Shown here in pieces: positions 7,890 through 14,535 of a DNA stretch of 14,628 bases. Both the position numbers and the translations under genes were made by a program. The DNA comes from SZAS-79 sp038319115. Lineage in GTDB: Bacteria > Pseudomonadota > Gammaproteobacteria > Burkholderiales > SG8-39. Each line of letters starts with the position of its first letter. Position 1 is the stretch's first letter. The DNA lies in contig JBBQCV010000081.1 of the NCBI GenBank assembly GCA_038319115.1, positions 1 to 14,628 on the forward strand, written 5' to 3'. The notes below the pieces were generated by a model. The model did no database searches. It worked only from the letters and a program-made list of their open reading frames with translations, and was not told the DNA's origin.

Positions 7890-7955
7890 GCGGCGGGGAG
7901 GGCGGCACGCCCCGGCGCAGCGGGCTTCGCGGCACCGCGTGATGCCTCGCTGGGT
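7890..7955. other. Convergent intergenic gap, no clear terminator
   Basis: These 66 bp lie between the two converging dioxygenase genes. Short GC stems are present (GGGCG-GCA-CGCCC near 7898-7914), but no T-tract follows on either strand, so no intrinsic terminator can be called. Confidence 0.6.
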
Positions 7956-8867
7956 TTACATCGCCGCCGTCTGCGCCGCCGGTTCCTCTTTCTGCTGCAG
8001 GGCGAAGATCGACGTATAGCCACCCGACCAGTCCGGCGGGATCAGGCAGGGACGCGGGTCGTGGTGCGCGAACTGCGCGCGCATGCCGCGGATGATCGCC
8101 TGGTCGTGCTTGGGCTTGATCGGGTTGACGGTGTAGGGGAACGCATCGGCGGAGGTCAGCGTATACAGGAGCAGCGGGCGCCCGAGGTCCGAATCGTTGC
8201 GCGGCGAGCCGTGGATGGTGCGGCAGTTGTGCAGCGTGAGAGAGCCCGCGGGCGCGACCGCATACACCGCCTTTGCAGTGTCGATCCGGGCGATATCGGC
8301 ATCCGACAGGCAGCCCACCCATTTGCCCTCCGCATCGTACTGGCTGAGCACCGGGTCGATCAGGTGGCTCCTGGGGATGAACCCGACCGGCCCCTGTTCC
8401 ATGCTGCAGTCGTAGATATAGGTCCCGATGGTGAGGGGCGAATAGTTGGTGTGCGGCCAGAACGAGATGTCGTAGTGCCACTTCACTTCCTCGCCGCCCT
8501 GTTTCCACTTGAAGTTGAGCTTGGAGTGGTGGAACTTGACGTCGGGGCCGACGAGGTCGGCGACGATGTCGGGCATGGCCGAACGGGTGCAATATTCCCA
8601 GAACACCGGGTGCTGCTCGACCGGGTTGGAAACGCGCCGCAGCCGCGGGCTGTCGGGCCGGTGGTCGGGCTCGAGGTCGTACACGGTGTCCGAGCTGGTG
8701 ACCTTGCGGCTGCGCTCGACCAGCTCGTCGGTCGCGTCGCGCAGCTTTTTGATCCACTCCTCGCCGATGATTTTCTCTAGGATGATGAATCCGTCGGTGA
8801 AATAGGCTTCTCGCTGCGATTGCGTCAGCACGCGCGGAGGAATGGCAAGGACCTGTTCGGGTGTCAT
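7956..8867 (-). CDS. Phytanoyl-CoA dioxygenase (PhyH) family oxygenase, second copy
   Basis: This is a 303-residue protein. ATG at 8867-8865 has AAGGAG at 8874-8879. Seen: iron ligands His131-Tyr-Asp133 in KWHYD, distal His219 in TIHGSPRN and Arg230 at the +11 position, all as expected for an active Fe(II)/2-oxoglutarate enzyme. The N-terminal motif FTDGFIILEKII is typical of the family. It is only distantly similar to the converging family member at 7056-7889, so this is not a recent duplication. The dctM TAA falls inside this gene's Shine-Dalgarno region, making it the last gene of the TRAP operon. That linkage suggests the imported compound or its derivative may be the oxygenase substrate; this is inference. 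Confidence 0.93.
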   Translation of the reverse strand: MTPEQVLAIPPRVLTQSQREAYFTDGFIILEKIIGEEWIKKLRDATDELVERSRKVTSSDTVYDLEPDHRPDSPRLRRVSNPVEQHPVFWEYCTRSAMPDIVADLVGPDVKFHHSKLNFKWKQGGEEVKWHYDISFWPHTNYSPLTIGTYIYDCSMEQGPVGFIPRSHLIDPVLSQYDAEGKWVGCLSDADIARIDTAKAVYAVAPAGSLTLHNCRTIHGSPRNDSDLGRPLLLYTLTSADAFPYTVNPIKPKHDQAIIRGMRAQFAHHDPRPCLIPPDWSGGYTSIFALQQKEEPAAQTAAM

Positions 8868-8877
8868 CTGGGTCTCC

Positions 8878-10197
8878 TTACTTGAACTTTAGCATCACGC
8901 TGGGCAGGTACGTGACCAGGATCGGGAAAGCCATCACGATGCCGAGCGTGAGGCATTGCAATGATATGAAAGGCACCACCCCGCGGTACATCTCGCGGAT
9001 CGTGATCTCGGGTGGCGCCACCGCGCGCAGGTAAAAGATCGCCGGCGCCATCGGCGGGGTCAGGTAAGAAGTCTGGATCATGATGAGGAACAGGATGCAG
9101 AACCAGACCGGGTCGAAGCCGGCCGCAATCACCAGCGGCGTGAATAGCGGCACGAAGATCAGCACGATCGAGATCCAGTCGAGGAAGAACCCGGCCAGGA
9201 AGATGATCCCCATCATGAGCCAGAGCAGCATCCACGGCGAGAGCTGCGCCTTTGCAATCAGCACGCTCGCGGTGTTGATGCCGCCGCCGCCGATGAACAC
9301 GCCGGTGAACAGCGTCCCGCCCAGCAGCACGGTCATGATCATGGTGGTGATCTTGAGCGTCTTGATGAGCGCCTCAAAAAGCCCGCTGCCCGAAAACCTC
9401 CCGTACAGCACGGTCAGCCCGACAGAGGCAAGCGCCCCGATGGCGGCGGCTTCGGTGGGCGACGCCCAGCCCAGCAGTATCGAGCCGAGCACGGCGAAAA
9501 TCATGAACAGCGGTGGCACGAGGTTGCGGGTGGTGATCCACAGCTTCTCGGTGAAGGTGGGGTCGCCGGGTTCAGGCGGGATGCGCGGCCCGGCCTCAGG
9601 GCGCACCATGCACAGCACGAGGATGTAGATGAGGTACAGCGACGCCATGATGAGGCCGGGAAACACCATGCCGTAGAGCAGGTCACCGACCGAAATGTTG
9701 GCCAGCGGCCCCATGACCACCGCCACCACCGAAGGCGGGATGATGGTGCCGAGCGACCCGCCTGCGCAGATCGCGCCCGAGATCAGCGGCTTGTCGTACT
9801 TATAGCGCAGCATCACCGGGATGGTGAGCAGGCCCACCACCGACTCGGTCGCGCCGATCACGCCGCTGGAGGCCGCGAACACGATGCACATGCCGATGGT
9901 GGCGAGGGCGAGGCCCCCGGGCAGGCGGCGGGTCCAGATGTGGATCGCCTCGAACAGCTTGTCCGCGATGCCGGATTTTTCCAGCATCGCCCCCATGAAC
10001 ACGAACAGGGGCACGGCCGCGAACACGAAGTTGGAGGAGATGTCCTCGATCTTCTCGACGAACTGGAAGATCACGTTGCCACCGAAAGTGCCCAGCCCGA
10101 ACAGCACCGCGGTGATCATGAGCGCAAATGCGACGTGCACGCCGAGGAACATCAGCGTAAAGGCCACCGGCAGCATGAGAAAAGGCAGGTAGCTCAT
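8878..10197 (-). CDS. dctM: TRAP transporter large permease subunit DctM
   Basis: This is a 439-residue protein, normal for the family. The sequence is strongly hydrophobic with many membrane segments, starting MSYLPFLMLPVAFTLMFLG. The diagnostic loop AGGSLGTIIPPS is followed by the GPLANISVGDLL region. DctM is the ion-coupled translocation channel of a tripartite ATP-independent periplasmic transporter in the inner membrane, working with DctQ and the binding protein DctP. ATG 10197-10195 overlaps the dctQ TGA as ATGA. A longer in-frame reading to 10356 is rejected because it only runs through the dctQ 18-bp repeats. No Shine-Dalgarno is visible, so translation is probably coupled to dctQ. 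Confidence 0.95.
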   Translation of the reverse strand: MSYLPFLMLPVAFTLMFLGVHVAFALMITAVLFGLGTFGGNVIFQFVEKIEDISSNFVFAAVPLFVFMGAMLEKSGIADKLFEAIHIWTRRLPGGLALATIGMCIVFAASSGVIGATESVVGLLTIPVMLRYKYDKPLISGAICAGGSLGTIIPPSVVAVVMGPLANISVGDLLYGMVFPGLIMASLYLIYILVLCMVRPEAGPRIPPEPGDPTFTEKLWITTRNLVPPLFMIFAVLGSILLGWASPTEAAAIGALASVGLTVLYGRFSGSGLFEALIKTLKITTMIMTVLLGGTLFTGVFIGGGGINTASVLIAKAQLSPWMLLWLMMGIIFLAGFFLDWISIVLIFVPLFTPLVIAAGFDPVWFCILFLIMIQTSYLTPPMAPAIFYLRAVAPPEITIREMYRGVVPFISLQCLTLGIVMAFPILVTYLPSVMLKFK

Positions 10198-10751
10198 GGT
10201 GCGGCCCGTTCGCGCGGCGCGGCCCGTTCGCGCGGCGCGGCCCGTTCGCGCGGCGCGGCCCGTTCGCGCAGGCGGCGCGCGGTCTTCGCCACTTCGGCCA
10301 GGATCTGCAGGGCGAGCAGGACGAAGGCAGCCAGGAACACCACCCGAAACGGCCACACCGGCATATTGAGCGCGGACTGGCCGCTGTGCTCGTCACGCAG
10401 GTAGCCGGCCGCAAGGTGCTGGAACAGCGCATAGCTCAGCCAGATCATGAGCGGCAGTGTCACCGCATAGCCCAGCAGATCGATCACGTCGCGCGTGCGC
10501 GGCGAGAATTTGCCGCTGAACACGTCGATGCGGATGTGGTCGCCGGTCTGCAGCGTGTACGCCATCCCGAGCAGGAAATGCGAGCCCGTGAGGATGTAGC
10601 CCACCTCATAGGCCCAGATGGTGGGGGCGTTCATCACATACCGGGCAAAGACTTCGTAGCAGGTGGCAAGCACCAGCGGCACCAGCGCGAGCGAGGCAAG
10701 GATGCCCACGCTGCCGGTGATGCGCTCGAGATTTCGGATGAGTCCGTTCAA
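10194..10751 (-). CDS. dctQ: TRAP transporter small permease subunit DctQ
   Basis: This is a 185-residue protein with four predicted membrane segments (about 12-32, 48-66, 90-112, 134-155) and the family-typical FARYVMNAPTIWAYE region. The TTG start at 10751-10749 is chosen because GGGAGG at 10757-10762 sits 5 nt before it. The longer TTG start at 10775 would fall in the A-run of the upstream terminator. The C-terminus carries four perfect copies of RERAAP (residues 162-185), coded by an 18-bp tandem repeat. This highly basic tail is not part of normal DctQ proteins as I know them and faces the cytoplasm if the usual topology holds. DctQ links the binding protein and DctM. Confidence 0.92.
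   Translation of the reverse strand: MNGLIRNLERITGSVGILASLALVPLVLATCYEVFARYVMNAPTIWAYEVGYILTGSHFLLGMAYTLQTGDHIRIDVFSGKFSPRTRDVIDLLGYAVTLPLMIWLSYALFQHLAAGYLRDEHSGQSALNMPVWPFRVVFLAAFVLLALQILAEVAKTARRLRERAAPRERAAPRERAAPRERAAP
10201..10269 (-). repeat. 18-bp tandem repeat, 3.8 copies, at the 3' end of dctQ
   Basis: The plus-strand unit GCGGCCCGTTCGCGCGGC repeats without error from 10201 to 10269. In dctQ it codes for the RERAAP tail. Being a multiple of three, copy-number change would lengthen or shorten the tail without a frameshift. It lies directly before the ATGA junction with dctM. Confidence 0.95.
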
Positions 10752-10756
10752 CCCAG

Positions 10757-10762
10757 CCTCCC
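10757..10762 (-). promoter_or_regulatory. Ribosome binding site deciding the dctQ TTG start
   Basis: GGGAGG on the minus strand, 5 nt before TTG 10751. No ATG or GTG start in this frame is better placed to give a complete first membrane segment. Confidence 0.65.
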
Positions 10763-10773
10763 GGCGGTGGCCC

Positions 10774-10804
10774 AAAAAAAGATGGGGCGCCTGCGCGCCC
10801 CATC
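10774..10804 (-). terminator. Intrinsic terminator/attenuator between dctP and dctQ
   Basis: Read on the minus strand: GATGGGGCGC, loop GCAG, GCGCCCCATC, then seven T. The perfect 10-bp GC-rich stem begins 17 nt after the dctP stop. dctQ starts 22 nt beyond the T-run. It would end most transcripts after dctP and let only read-through reach dctQ-dctM-phyH, giving more binding protein than permease. Confidence 0.9.
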
Positions 10805-10821
10805 CGCCATCGACCCAGGAA

Positions 10822-11886
10822 TCAGGCCTTCACCTTGACCGTGCGCCACGCGGCCGCGCCTTTCCACAGCGCGTCCTGCTCCTTCTGGCTCTGGAACACC
10901 TTGGCGAACCACGGGTACTTGTTCTCCTTGGCGGTCTTCTCGGCCCATTCGAGGCCGATCTTGCGCCCGGCGTACTGCACCTCGGGGGAGAGCTCGATCA
11001 GCGTGTTGCCGGCCTTGCGATAGAACTCCAGCGCCTTGGCGTCTTCCTGGCCGACCTTGAGCCAGAAGTCGAGCGTCACGAGGCGGGCCACGGTCTCCAC
11101 CAGCTTCTTGTCCGTGTCGGGCAGTTTGGCCCAGGCTTCCTTGTTCACCACCAGTTCGAACGGGGCGGTGGGCTGGTGCACGCCCGGATAGATGATGTAC
11201 TTGGCGATCTTGTGGAACCCCATCGAGATGTTCTCGTACAGCGTGCCCCATTCGGTGGCGTCGATGGCGCCGCGCTCGAGCATCGGGTACACGTCGGCTC
11301 CTGCCGTGGTGACCGGCGCCGCGCCCAGGCCCTTGGCCATTTCGAGCCAGGCACCCGCGGTGCGCAGCTTGAGGCCCTTGAGGTCGGCCAGCGTGCGCAC
11401 GGGCTTTCTCGAATGCAGGAACGCCTCTGCGGTGCGGGCACCGAGCGGGTACGAGATCACGCCGTCGCTTTCCTCGCGGAACTGGCGCTGCATCTCCACG
11501 CCGCCGGCTTCGTACAGCCAGTGCAGCATGCGCTCGGTGTCGAACGATCCCGCGTAGCCGCCGAAGAGGACGGTGGTGGGGTCCTTTCCCCAGTCGTAGC
11601 CTATCCACGTGTGGCCCATTTCGGCCACGCCGTTCTTGACCGTCTCGGGCACCTTGAGCGCGTTGCCCAGGGCCCCACCGGGGAAGACCTGGATCTTGAA
11701 CCGGCCGCCGGAGAAGAAATCCATCTTTTCGGCGAAGGCCTTGGCGCCAATGTCCATGAGCGGCCCGCCGCCCCAGCCGGTGGCCATCTTCCAGTTGTAC
11801 GTGGCGCCTTGCGCCCGCACGCTGGCGGCCGGCAATGCCAATGCGGCCGCACCCGCCGCGGCCTTCAGGAAATCGCGCTTCTCCAT
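10822..11886 (-). CDS. dctP: TRAP transporter substrate-binding protein DctP (TakP-like)
   Basis: This is a 354-residue protein. ATG 11886-11884 has GGAGG upstream. The N-terminus is an export signal of KRDFLKAAAG type (a Lys-Arg variant of the twin-arginine motif, followed by an Ala-rich stretch and likely cleavage after VRA, about residue 25), so it is probably Tat-exported to the periplasm. Seen: the family Arg175 in LKLRTAG, which normally binds the substrate carboxylate; Glu212-Trp213 in IDATEW; and the YPGVH and ELVVN segments. These resemble TakP-type proteins that bind 2-keto acids. The ligand is thus probably a carboxylate, exact identity unknown. The gene lies 34 bp after the hydroxylase gene and is followed by a terminator. 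Confidence 0.93.
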   Translation of the reverse strand: MEKRDFLKAAAGAAALALPAASVRAQGATYNWKMATGWGGGPLMDIGAKAFAEKMDFFSGGRFKIQVFPGGALGNALKVPETVKNGVAEMGHTWIGYDWGKDPTTVLFGGYAGSFDTERMLHWLYEAGGVEMQRQFREESDGVISYPLGARTAEAFLHSRKPVRTLADLKGLKLRTAGAWLEMAKGLGAAPVTTAGADVYPMLERGAIDATEWGTLYENISMGFHKIAKYIIYPGVHQPTAPFELVVNKEAWAKLPDTDKKLVETVARLVTLDFWLKVGQEDAKALEFYRKAGNTLIELSPEVQYAGRKIGLEWAEKTAKENKYPWFAKVFQSQKEQDALWKGAAAWRTVKVKA

Positions 11887-11920
11887 GTCCCCCCCTCCTC
11901 AGTGGTTTACTGCAATGGCA

Positions 11921-12691
11921 TCAAGCCGGTTGCTGCCCGTCCGGCAAGTCCCTGAGGGAATGCCGGCCGATGGTCTCCTTGAGTTCCTGCTTGATGTATT
12001 TCTCGTTGTATCCGTTGAAGATGTGCCCGATGAGGCCGCGGTCGAGGTCGCTCGTGCCCATGACCCAGTCGGCGATGGGAAAGGTCAGGTTCATGTTGAT
12101 GCCCATCATGAGGCCCTGATTGTGGTGCGAAGTGTGGTGCCTGCGGATGGTGTTCACCAACGGCATGTTGCGCACGAACCAGTTCTCGTGCACATGGCAG
12201 CAATAGTGGAAGGTCTCGTAAATCAGGTACTGGCCGACCATCGTCACCATCAGGATGTAGCCCGCGTTGGGGTTGACCAGCCAGGCGAGCGCGAGCGCGG
12301 CCGGGATGCCCATGGCGATGAAGGTGAACAGGGCGCGCCACGGGAAAAAGATGATGCGGAACTCGCGCGTCGAATCCACCGTCATGACGCCGTCGGTGAA
12401 GTACTGGTGGTGCTGGCGCGTATGCCGGTCGTAGATTGCCCGCAGCGCCCACACGTCCACCAGCCGGTGCATCACGTACTTGTGGATCCACCACTCGAAC
12501 ATGTTCGAAAAAAAGAACACCGGCACCACGAGGAGCCACTCCCAGGTGGCGCCCTGCATGCGCGAGACGCAGAAAGCGATCACCGAGATGCCCACGGCGT
12601 ACATCACCCCGACGTGGAGCAGGCCGCTGTAAAGGGGGTGGATCTGGGACTGGTATTCCTGGCGGAACAGGGTCTGGCGTTCGGACATCAT
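11921..12691 (-). CDS. Fatty acid hydroxylase / sterol desaturase superfamily membrane di-iron enzyme
   Basis: This is a 256-residue protein. ATG 12691-12689 (a second ATG follows at once) has a full AAGGAGGT at 12698-12705, 6 nt away. Seen: hydrophobic segments around 22-44, 50-66, 117-140 and 144-160. The histidine clusters of the family are His70-x4-His75, His90-x3-His94-His95, His162-x3-His166 with His168, and HHTSHH at 185-190. These clusters hold a di-iron centre at the cytosolic face of the membrane in family members that hydroxylate or desaturate lipids, sterols or carotenoids. The substrate here is not known. It is the first gene of the unit leading to the TRAP genes, downstream of the palindrome at 12723-12741. 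Confidence 0.9.
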   Translation of the reverse strand: MMSERQTLFRQEYQSQIHPLYSGLLHVGVMYAVGISVIAFCVSRMQGATWEWLLVVPVFFFSNMFEWWIHKYVMHRLVDVWALRAIYDRHTRQHHQYFTDGVMTVDSTREFRIIFFPWRALFTFIAMGIPAALALAWLVNPNAGYILMVTMVGQYLIYETFHYCCHVHENWFVRNMPLVNTIRRHHTSHHNQGLMMGINMNLTFPIADWVMGTSDLDRGLIGHIFNGYNEKYIKQELKETIGRHSLRDLPDGQQPA

Positions 12692-12697
12692 GGCGGG

Positions 12698-12705
12698 ACC
12701 TCCTT
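12698..12705 (-). promoter_or_regulatory. Perfect Shine-Dalgarno of the hydroxylase gene
   Basis: AAGGAGGT on the minus strand, 6 nt before ATG 12691. It is fully complementary to the anti-SD core and stronger than most other sites in the window. It favours the first of the two adjacent ATG codons. Confidence 0.8.
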
Positions 12706-12722
12706 GCAGCGTTCTGGCCTCT

Positions 12723-12741
12723 GATATATCAGGCGTATATC
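12723..12741. promoter_or_regulatory. Palindromic operator candidate A, GATATA-N7-TATATC
   Basis: The arms are a perfect inverted repeat with spacer TCAGGCG, 31 bp before the hydroxylase start. The same palindrome occurs at 14447-14465. Over 23 aligned bases on the minus strand the two sites differ at only four positions. It is likely bound by the GntR protein encoded next door. The 115-bp gap 12692-12806 holds nothing else besides the Shine-Dalgarno and a possible promoter. Confidence 0.75.
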
Positions 12742-12746
12742 TAAGT

Positions 12747-12776
12747 ATCCTACCCCGCGGCGGGCGTCCGCATCAA
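12747..12776 (-). promoter_or_regulatory. Possible sigma-70 promoter of the hydroxylase-TRAP unit
   Basis: On the minus strand: TTGATG (12776-12771), an 18-bp spacer, then TAGGAT (12752-12747). Each hexamer matches consensus at four of six bases. Operator candidate A lies just downstream of the -10, a position suited to repression. The match is weak, so this is tentative. Confidence 0.35.
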
Positions 12777-12806
12777 GGGCGCGCAGCGACCCAGATCGCC
12801 GACGGC

Positions 12807-13508
12807 TCAAAAATCGGCGCTGACCGTGTCGCGGGTGAATTGCTCGATGTAGCCGATCAGGCGGTCGGAGGCGGCGCCGGCCGCGTCCTCGTCCTGCGCC
12901 GCGATGCCGCGGGCCACGTCGGCGTGCAGCTTGGCCGCGCGCGGCATGTCGGCCGCCTGCTGGTAGTGGATGTACCAGAAGCGGCGCGACAGCGAGTGCA
13001 CCAGGCCCATGGCGCCGGCGGCGAATTCGTTGCGCGCGGCCAGCACGGTGAGCTCGTTGTACTCGCGGTCCACGCGCATGAAGGCGACCTCGTCATTGCT
13101 GCGGGCGCTCTTTTCGAATGCCCGCGCAATCGAAGCGAACCGGGCGCGCTCCTCGGGGGTGGCGCGCCGGGCCGCGCTCCTCGCCACCAGCCGCTCCACT
13201 TCGCGGCGCACCTCCAGCAGGCGTAGCTGGCTGCGGATGTTGATTTCCGACACGATGATGCCGCGGCGCGGCAGGATGGTGACCAGGCGCTCGCGCGCGA
13301 GCCGTTGCAGCGCTTCGCGGATCGGCGTGCGCCCGATCCCCAGGCGCTCGGAAAGCGCCGCCTCCGACACGGCGCTGCCCGGGGCGAGCTTGAGAGTGAC
13401 GATAAGCTCTTCGAGGTCGCTGTAGGCGCGGTCGGTGAGGCTGGACTCCGCAACCGCAGGCGTCCTGGCGGCAGCCGGCGCCTTGGACGGGGCCGCCTTG
13501 CGCGCCAT
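12807..13508 (-). CDS. GntR-family transcriptional regulator, FadR/FCD type
   Basis: This is a 233-residue protein. ATG 13508-13506 overlaps the panB-like stop by 1 nt (TGATG), so the two genes are co-translated. A low-complexity Ala/Pro/Lys head (1-20) precedes the winged helix (about 24-90), with the typical LSERLGIGRTPIREALQRL recognition region (52-70) and wing GIIVSE. The all-helical FCD effector domain covers about 95-225. Of the usual FCD metal-ligand pattern (Asp-x3-His, then two more His), Asp147 is present but the first His position is Asn151; His171, His181 and His195 are candidates for the others. FCD regulators usually sense a carboxylic acid. I infer that it regulates its own unit and the hydroxylase-TRAP-dioxygenase unit through the two palindromes. 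Confidence 0.93.
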   Translation of the reverse strand: MARKAAPSKAPAAARTPAVAESSLTDRAYSDLEELIVTLKLAPGSAVSEAALSERLGIGRTPIREALQRLARERLVTILPRRGIIVSEINIRSQLRLLEVRREVERLVARSAARRATPEERARFASIARAFEKSARSNDEVAFMRVDREYNELTVLAARNEFAAGAMGLVHSLSRRFWYIHYQQAADMPRAAKLHADVARGIAAQDEDAAGAASDRLIGYIEQFTRDTVSADF

Positions 13509-14428
13509 CAGCGGTGCTTGCGCTTTTCGACCAGGCCGAGGAATTTGTCGTATTCCTTCTCGTCCACGCCGTAGCTGTGGTCGTCGTCGGGAAACGTCCC
13601 GCCTTTGACCTCGGCGATATAGGCCTTGATGCCGGTCACCGCCACCTCGGTCAGGTTGGCGAAGCGCTTGGTGAACTTGGGCTTGAAGTCGGTGAACACG
13701 CCGAGCAGGTCGTGGCACAGCAGGATCTGCCCGTCGGTGCCCACCCCGGCGCCGATGCCGATGGTGGGAATCTCGAGCTGCTGCGAGATGACCGCCGCGA
13801 TCTTGGCCGGCACCGCCTCGAATTCGAGCATGAAGCAACCCGCGTCCTGGATGGCGAGGGCGTCCTCGAGGATCTTCATGGCCGCGTCGGCCGTGCGCCC
13901 CTGGATGCGGAACCCGCCGAACATGGCCACCGTGTGCGGCGTGAGGCCGATGTGCGAAGCGGTGGGAATGCCTGAGTCGACCAGCGCCTTGAGGATGTGC
14001 GCCTGCGACTTGCCGCCCTGCGGCTTGACCGCATCGCAGCCACACTCCTGCATGAAGCGCGTGGCGTTGGTGAGGGCGCGCTCGACCGTGTTGTAGCTCT
14101 GGTAGGGCATGCAGCCGAGCACGAAAGTGCTGGGCGCACCGCGACGGATCGCCGCCGCGTGCATCGCCATCATGTCCATGGTGGCGGGGATGGTGTTGGC
14201 GTGGCCGTGGGCGATCATCGCCAGGCTGTCGCCCACCACCGCGACGTCCACGCCAGCGGTTTCGGCCCAGCGAGCGGCGGTGTAGTCGGGCACCGACATG
14301 TACACCATCTTCTCGCCCGAGGTCTTGGAGTCGCGGATCTCCTGGATGGTGCGCTTCTTGCGCTCCGCTGGCTTTGCCGCGCCCGTCGCTTGTGCCGTCC
14401 CTGCTGCCGTGCCCGTTGCCTGTGCCAT
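13508..14428 (-). CDS. panB: PanB-like ketopantoate hydroxymethyltransferase family protein, variant active site
   Basis: This is a 306-residue protein. ATG 14428-14426 is chosen because GGGGAGG (14433-14439) precedes it by 4 nt; upstream residues in the same frame would run through the palindrome. A low-complexity Ala/Thr/Gly head of about 22 residues precedes the TIM-barrel, which aligns well with E. coli PanB (normally about 264 residues). Kept: VGDS with Asp67 (E. coli Asp45), Lys135 (Lys112), HIGLTPH, FGGFRIQGR, Glu204 (catalytic Glu181), IGIGAG.TDGQIL. Changed: metal-ligand Asp84 is Cys106, and Glu114 is Gln137. Ketopantoate synthesis from 5,10-methylene-THF and 2-oxoisovalerate is therefore not assured. 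With no panC nearby and a GntR partner, a related aldol-type reaction in a catabolic pathway is possible. The symbol reflects family only. Confidence 0.85.
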   Translation of the reverse strand: MAQATGTAAGTAQATGAAKPAERKKRTIQEIRDSKTSGEKMVYMSVPDYTAARWAETAGVDVAVVGDSLAMIAHGHANTIPATMDMMAMHAAAIRRGAPSTFVLGCMPYQSYNTVERALTNATRFMQECGCDAVKPQGGKSQAHILKALVDSGIPTASHIGLTPHTVAMFGGFRIQGRTADAAMKILEDALAIQDAGCFMLEFEAVPAKIAAVISQQLEIPTIGIGAGVGTDGQILLCHDLLGVFTDFKPKFTKRFANLTEVAVTGIKAYIAEVKGGTFPDDDHSYGVDEKEYDKFLGLVEKRKHR

Positions 14429-14446
14429 CCCGCCTCCCCGATCGCT

Positions 14447-14465
14447 GATATATGAGCAGTATATC
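14447..14465. promoter_or_regulatory. Palindromic operator candidate B, GATATA-N7-TATATC
   Basis: This is a perfect inverted repeat with spacer TGAGCAG (7-bp arms if the outer T/A are counted), 18 bp upstream of the panB-like start. Apart from the spacer and edges it matches candidate A at 12723-12741. The location at the head of the panB-gntR unit suggests autoregulation by the GntR protein. Confidence 0.75.
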
Positions 14466-14466
14466 A
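14458..14466 (-). promoter_or_regulatory. Possible extended -10 promoter of the panB-gntR unit
   Basis: The minus strand reads TGATATACT, an extended -10 (TGnTATACT), inside the outer arm of operator candidate B. No convincing -35 is seen. Repressor binding to the palindrome would block this promoter. Nothing else is recognised in the 107-bp gap 14429-14535. Confidence 0.4.
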
Positions 14467-14535
14467 ACGCGCGCGGCCGCGCCGCCACGACACGAAGGGT
14501 GCCGCGCGGCGCGAGTTCCAGGGTTGCGTGAAGCC

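Noticed and set aside
7894..7947. Bidirectional terminator between the convergent dioxygenase genes
   Set aside because: The stems are only about 5 bp and no T-tract follows on either strand.
7621..8757. 378-codon minus-strand frame across the two dioxygenase genes
   Set aside because: It is Arg/Pro/Ala-rich without motifs and overlaps two convincingly coding genes.
10201..10269. CRISPR-like array
   Set aside because: The repeats are directly adjacent without spacers and lie in frame in dctQ.
10198..10356. Longer N-terminus of dctM
   Set aside because: The extra 53 residues come from reading the dctQ 18-bp repeats in another frame; the ATG at 10197 starts directly at the first membrane helix.
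10752..10775. Longer dctQ start at TTG 10775
   Set aside because: It would lie in the A/T run of the terminator and has no Shine-Dalgarno; TTG 10751 has GGGAGG at good distance.
13509..14045. Upstream extension of the GntR frame
   Set aside because: It overlaps the PanB-like gene in another frame and shows no family similarity; ATG 13508 overlaps the panB-like stop in the usual coupled way.
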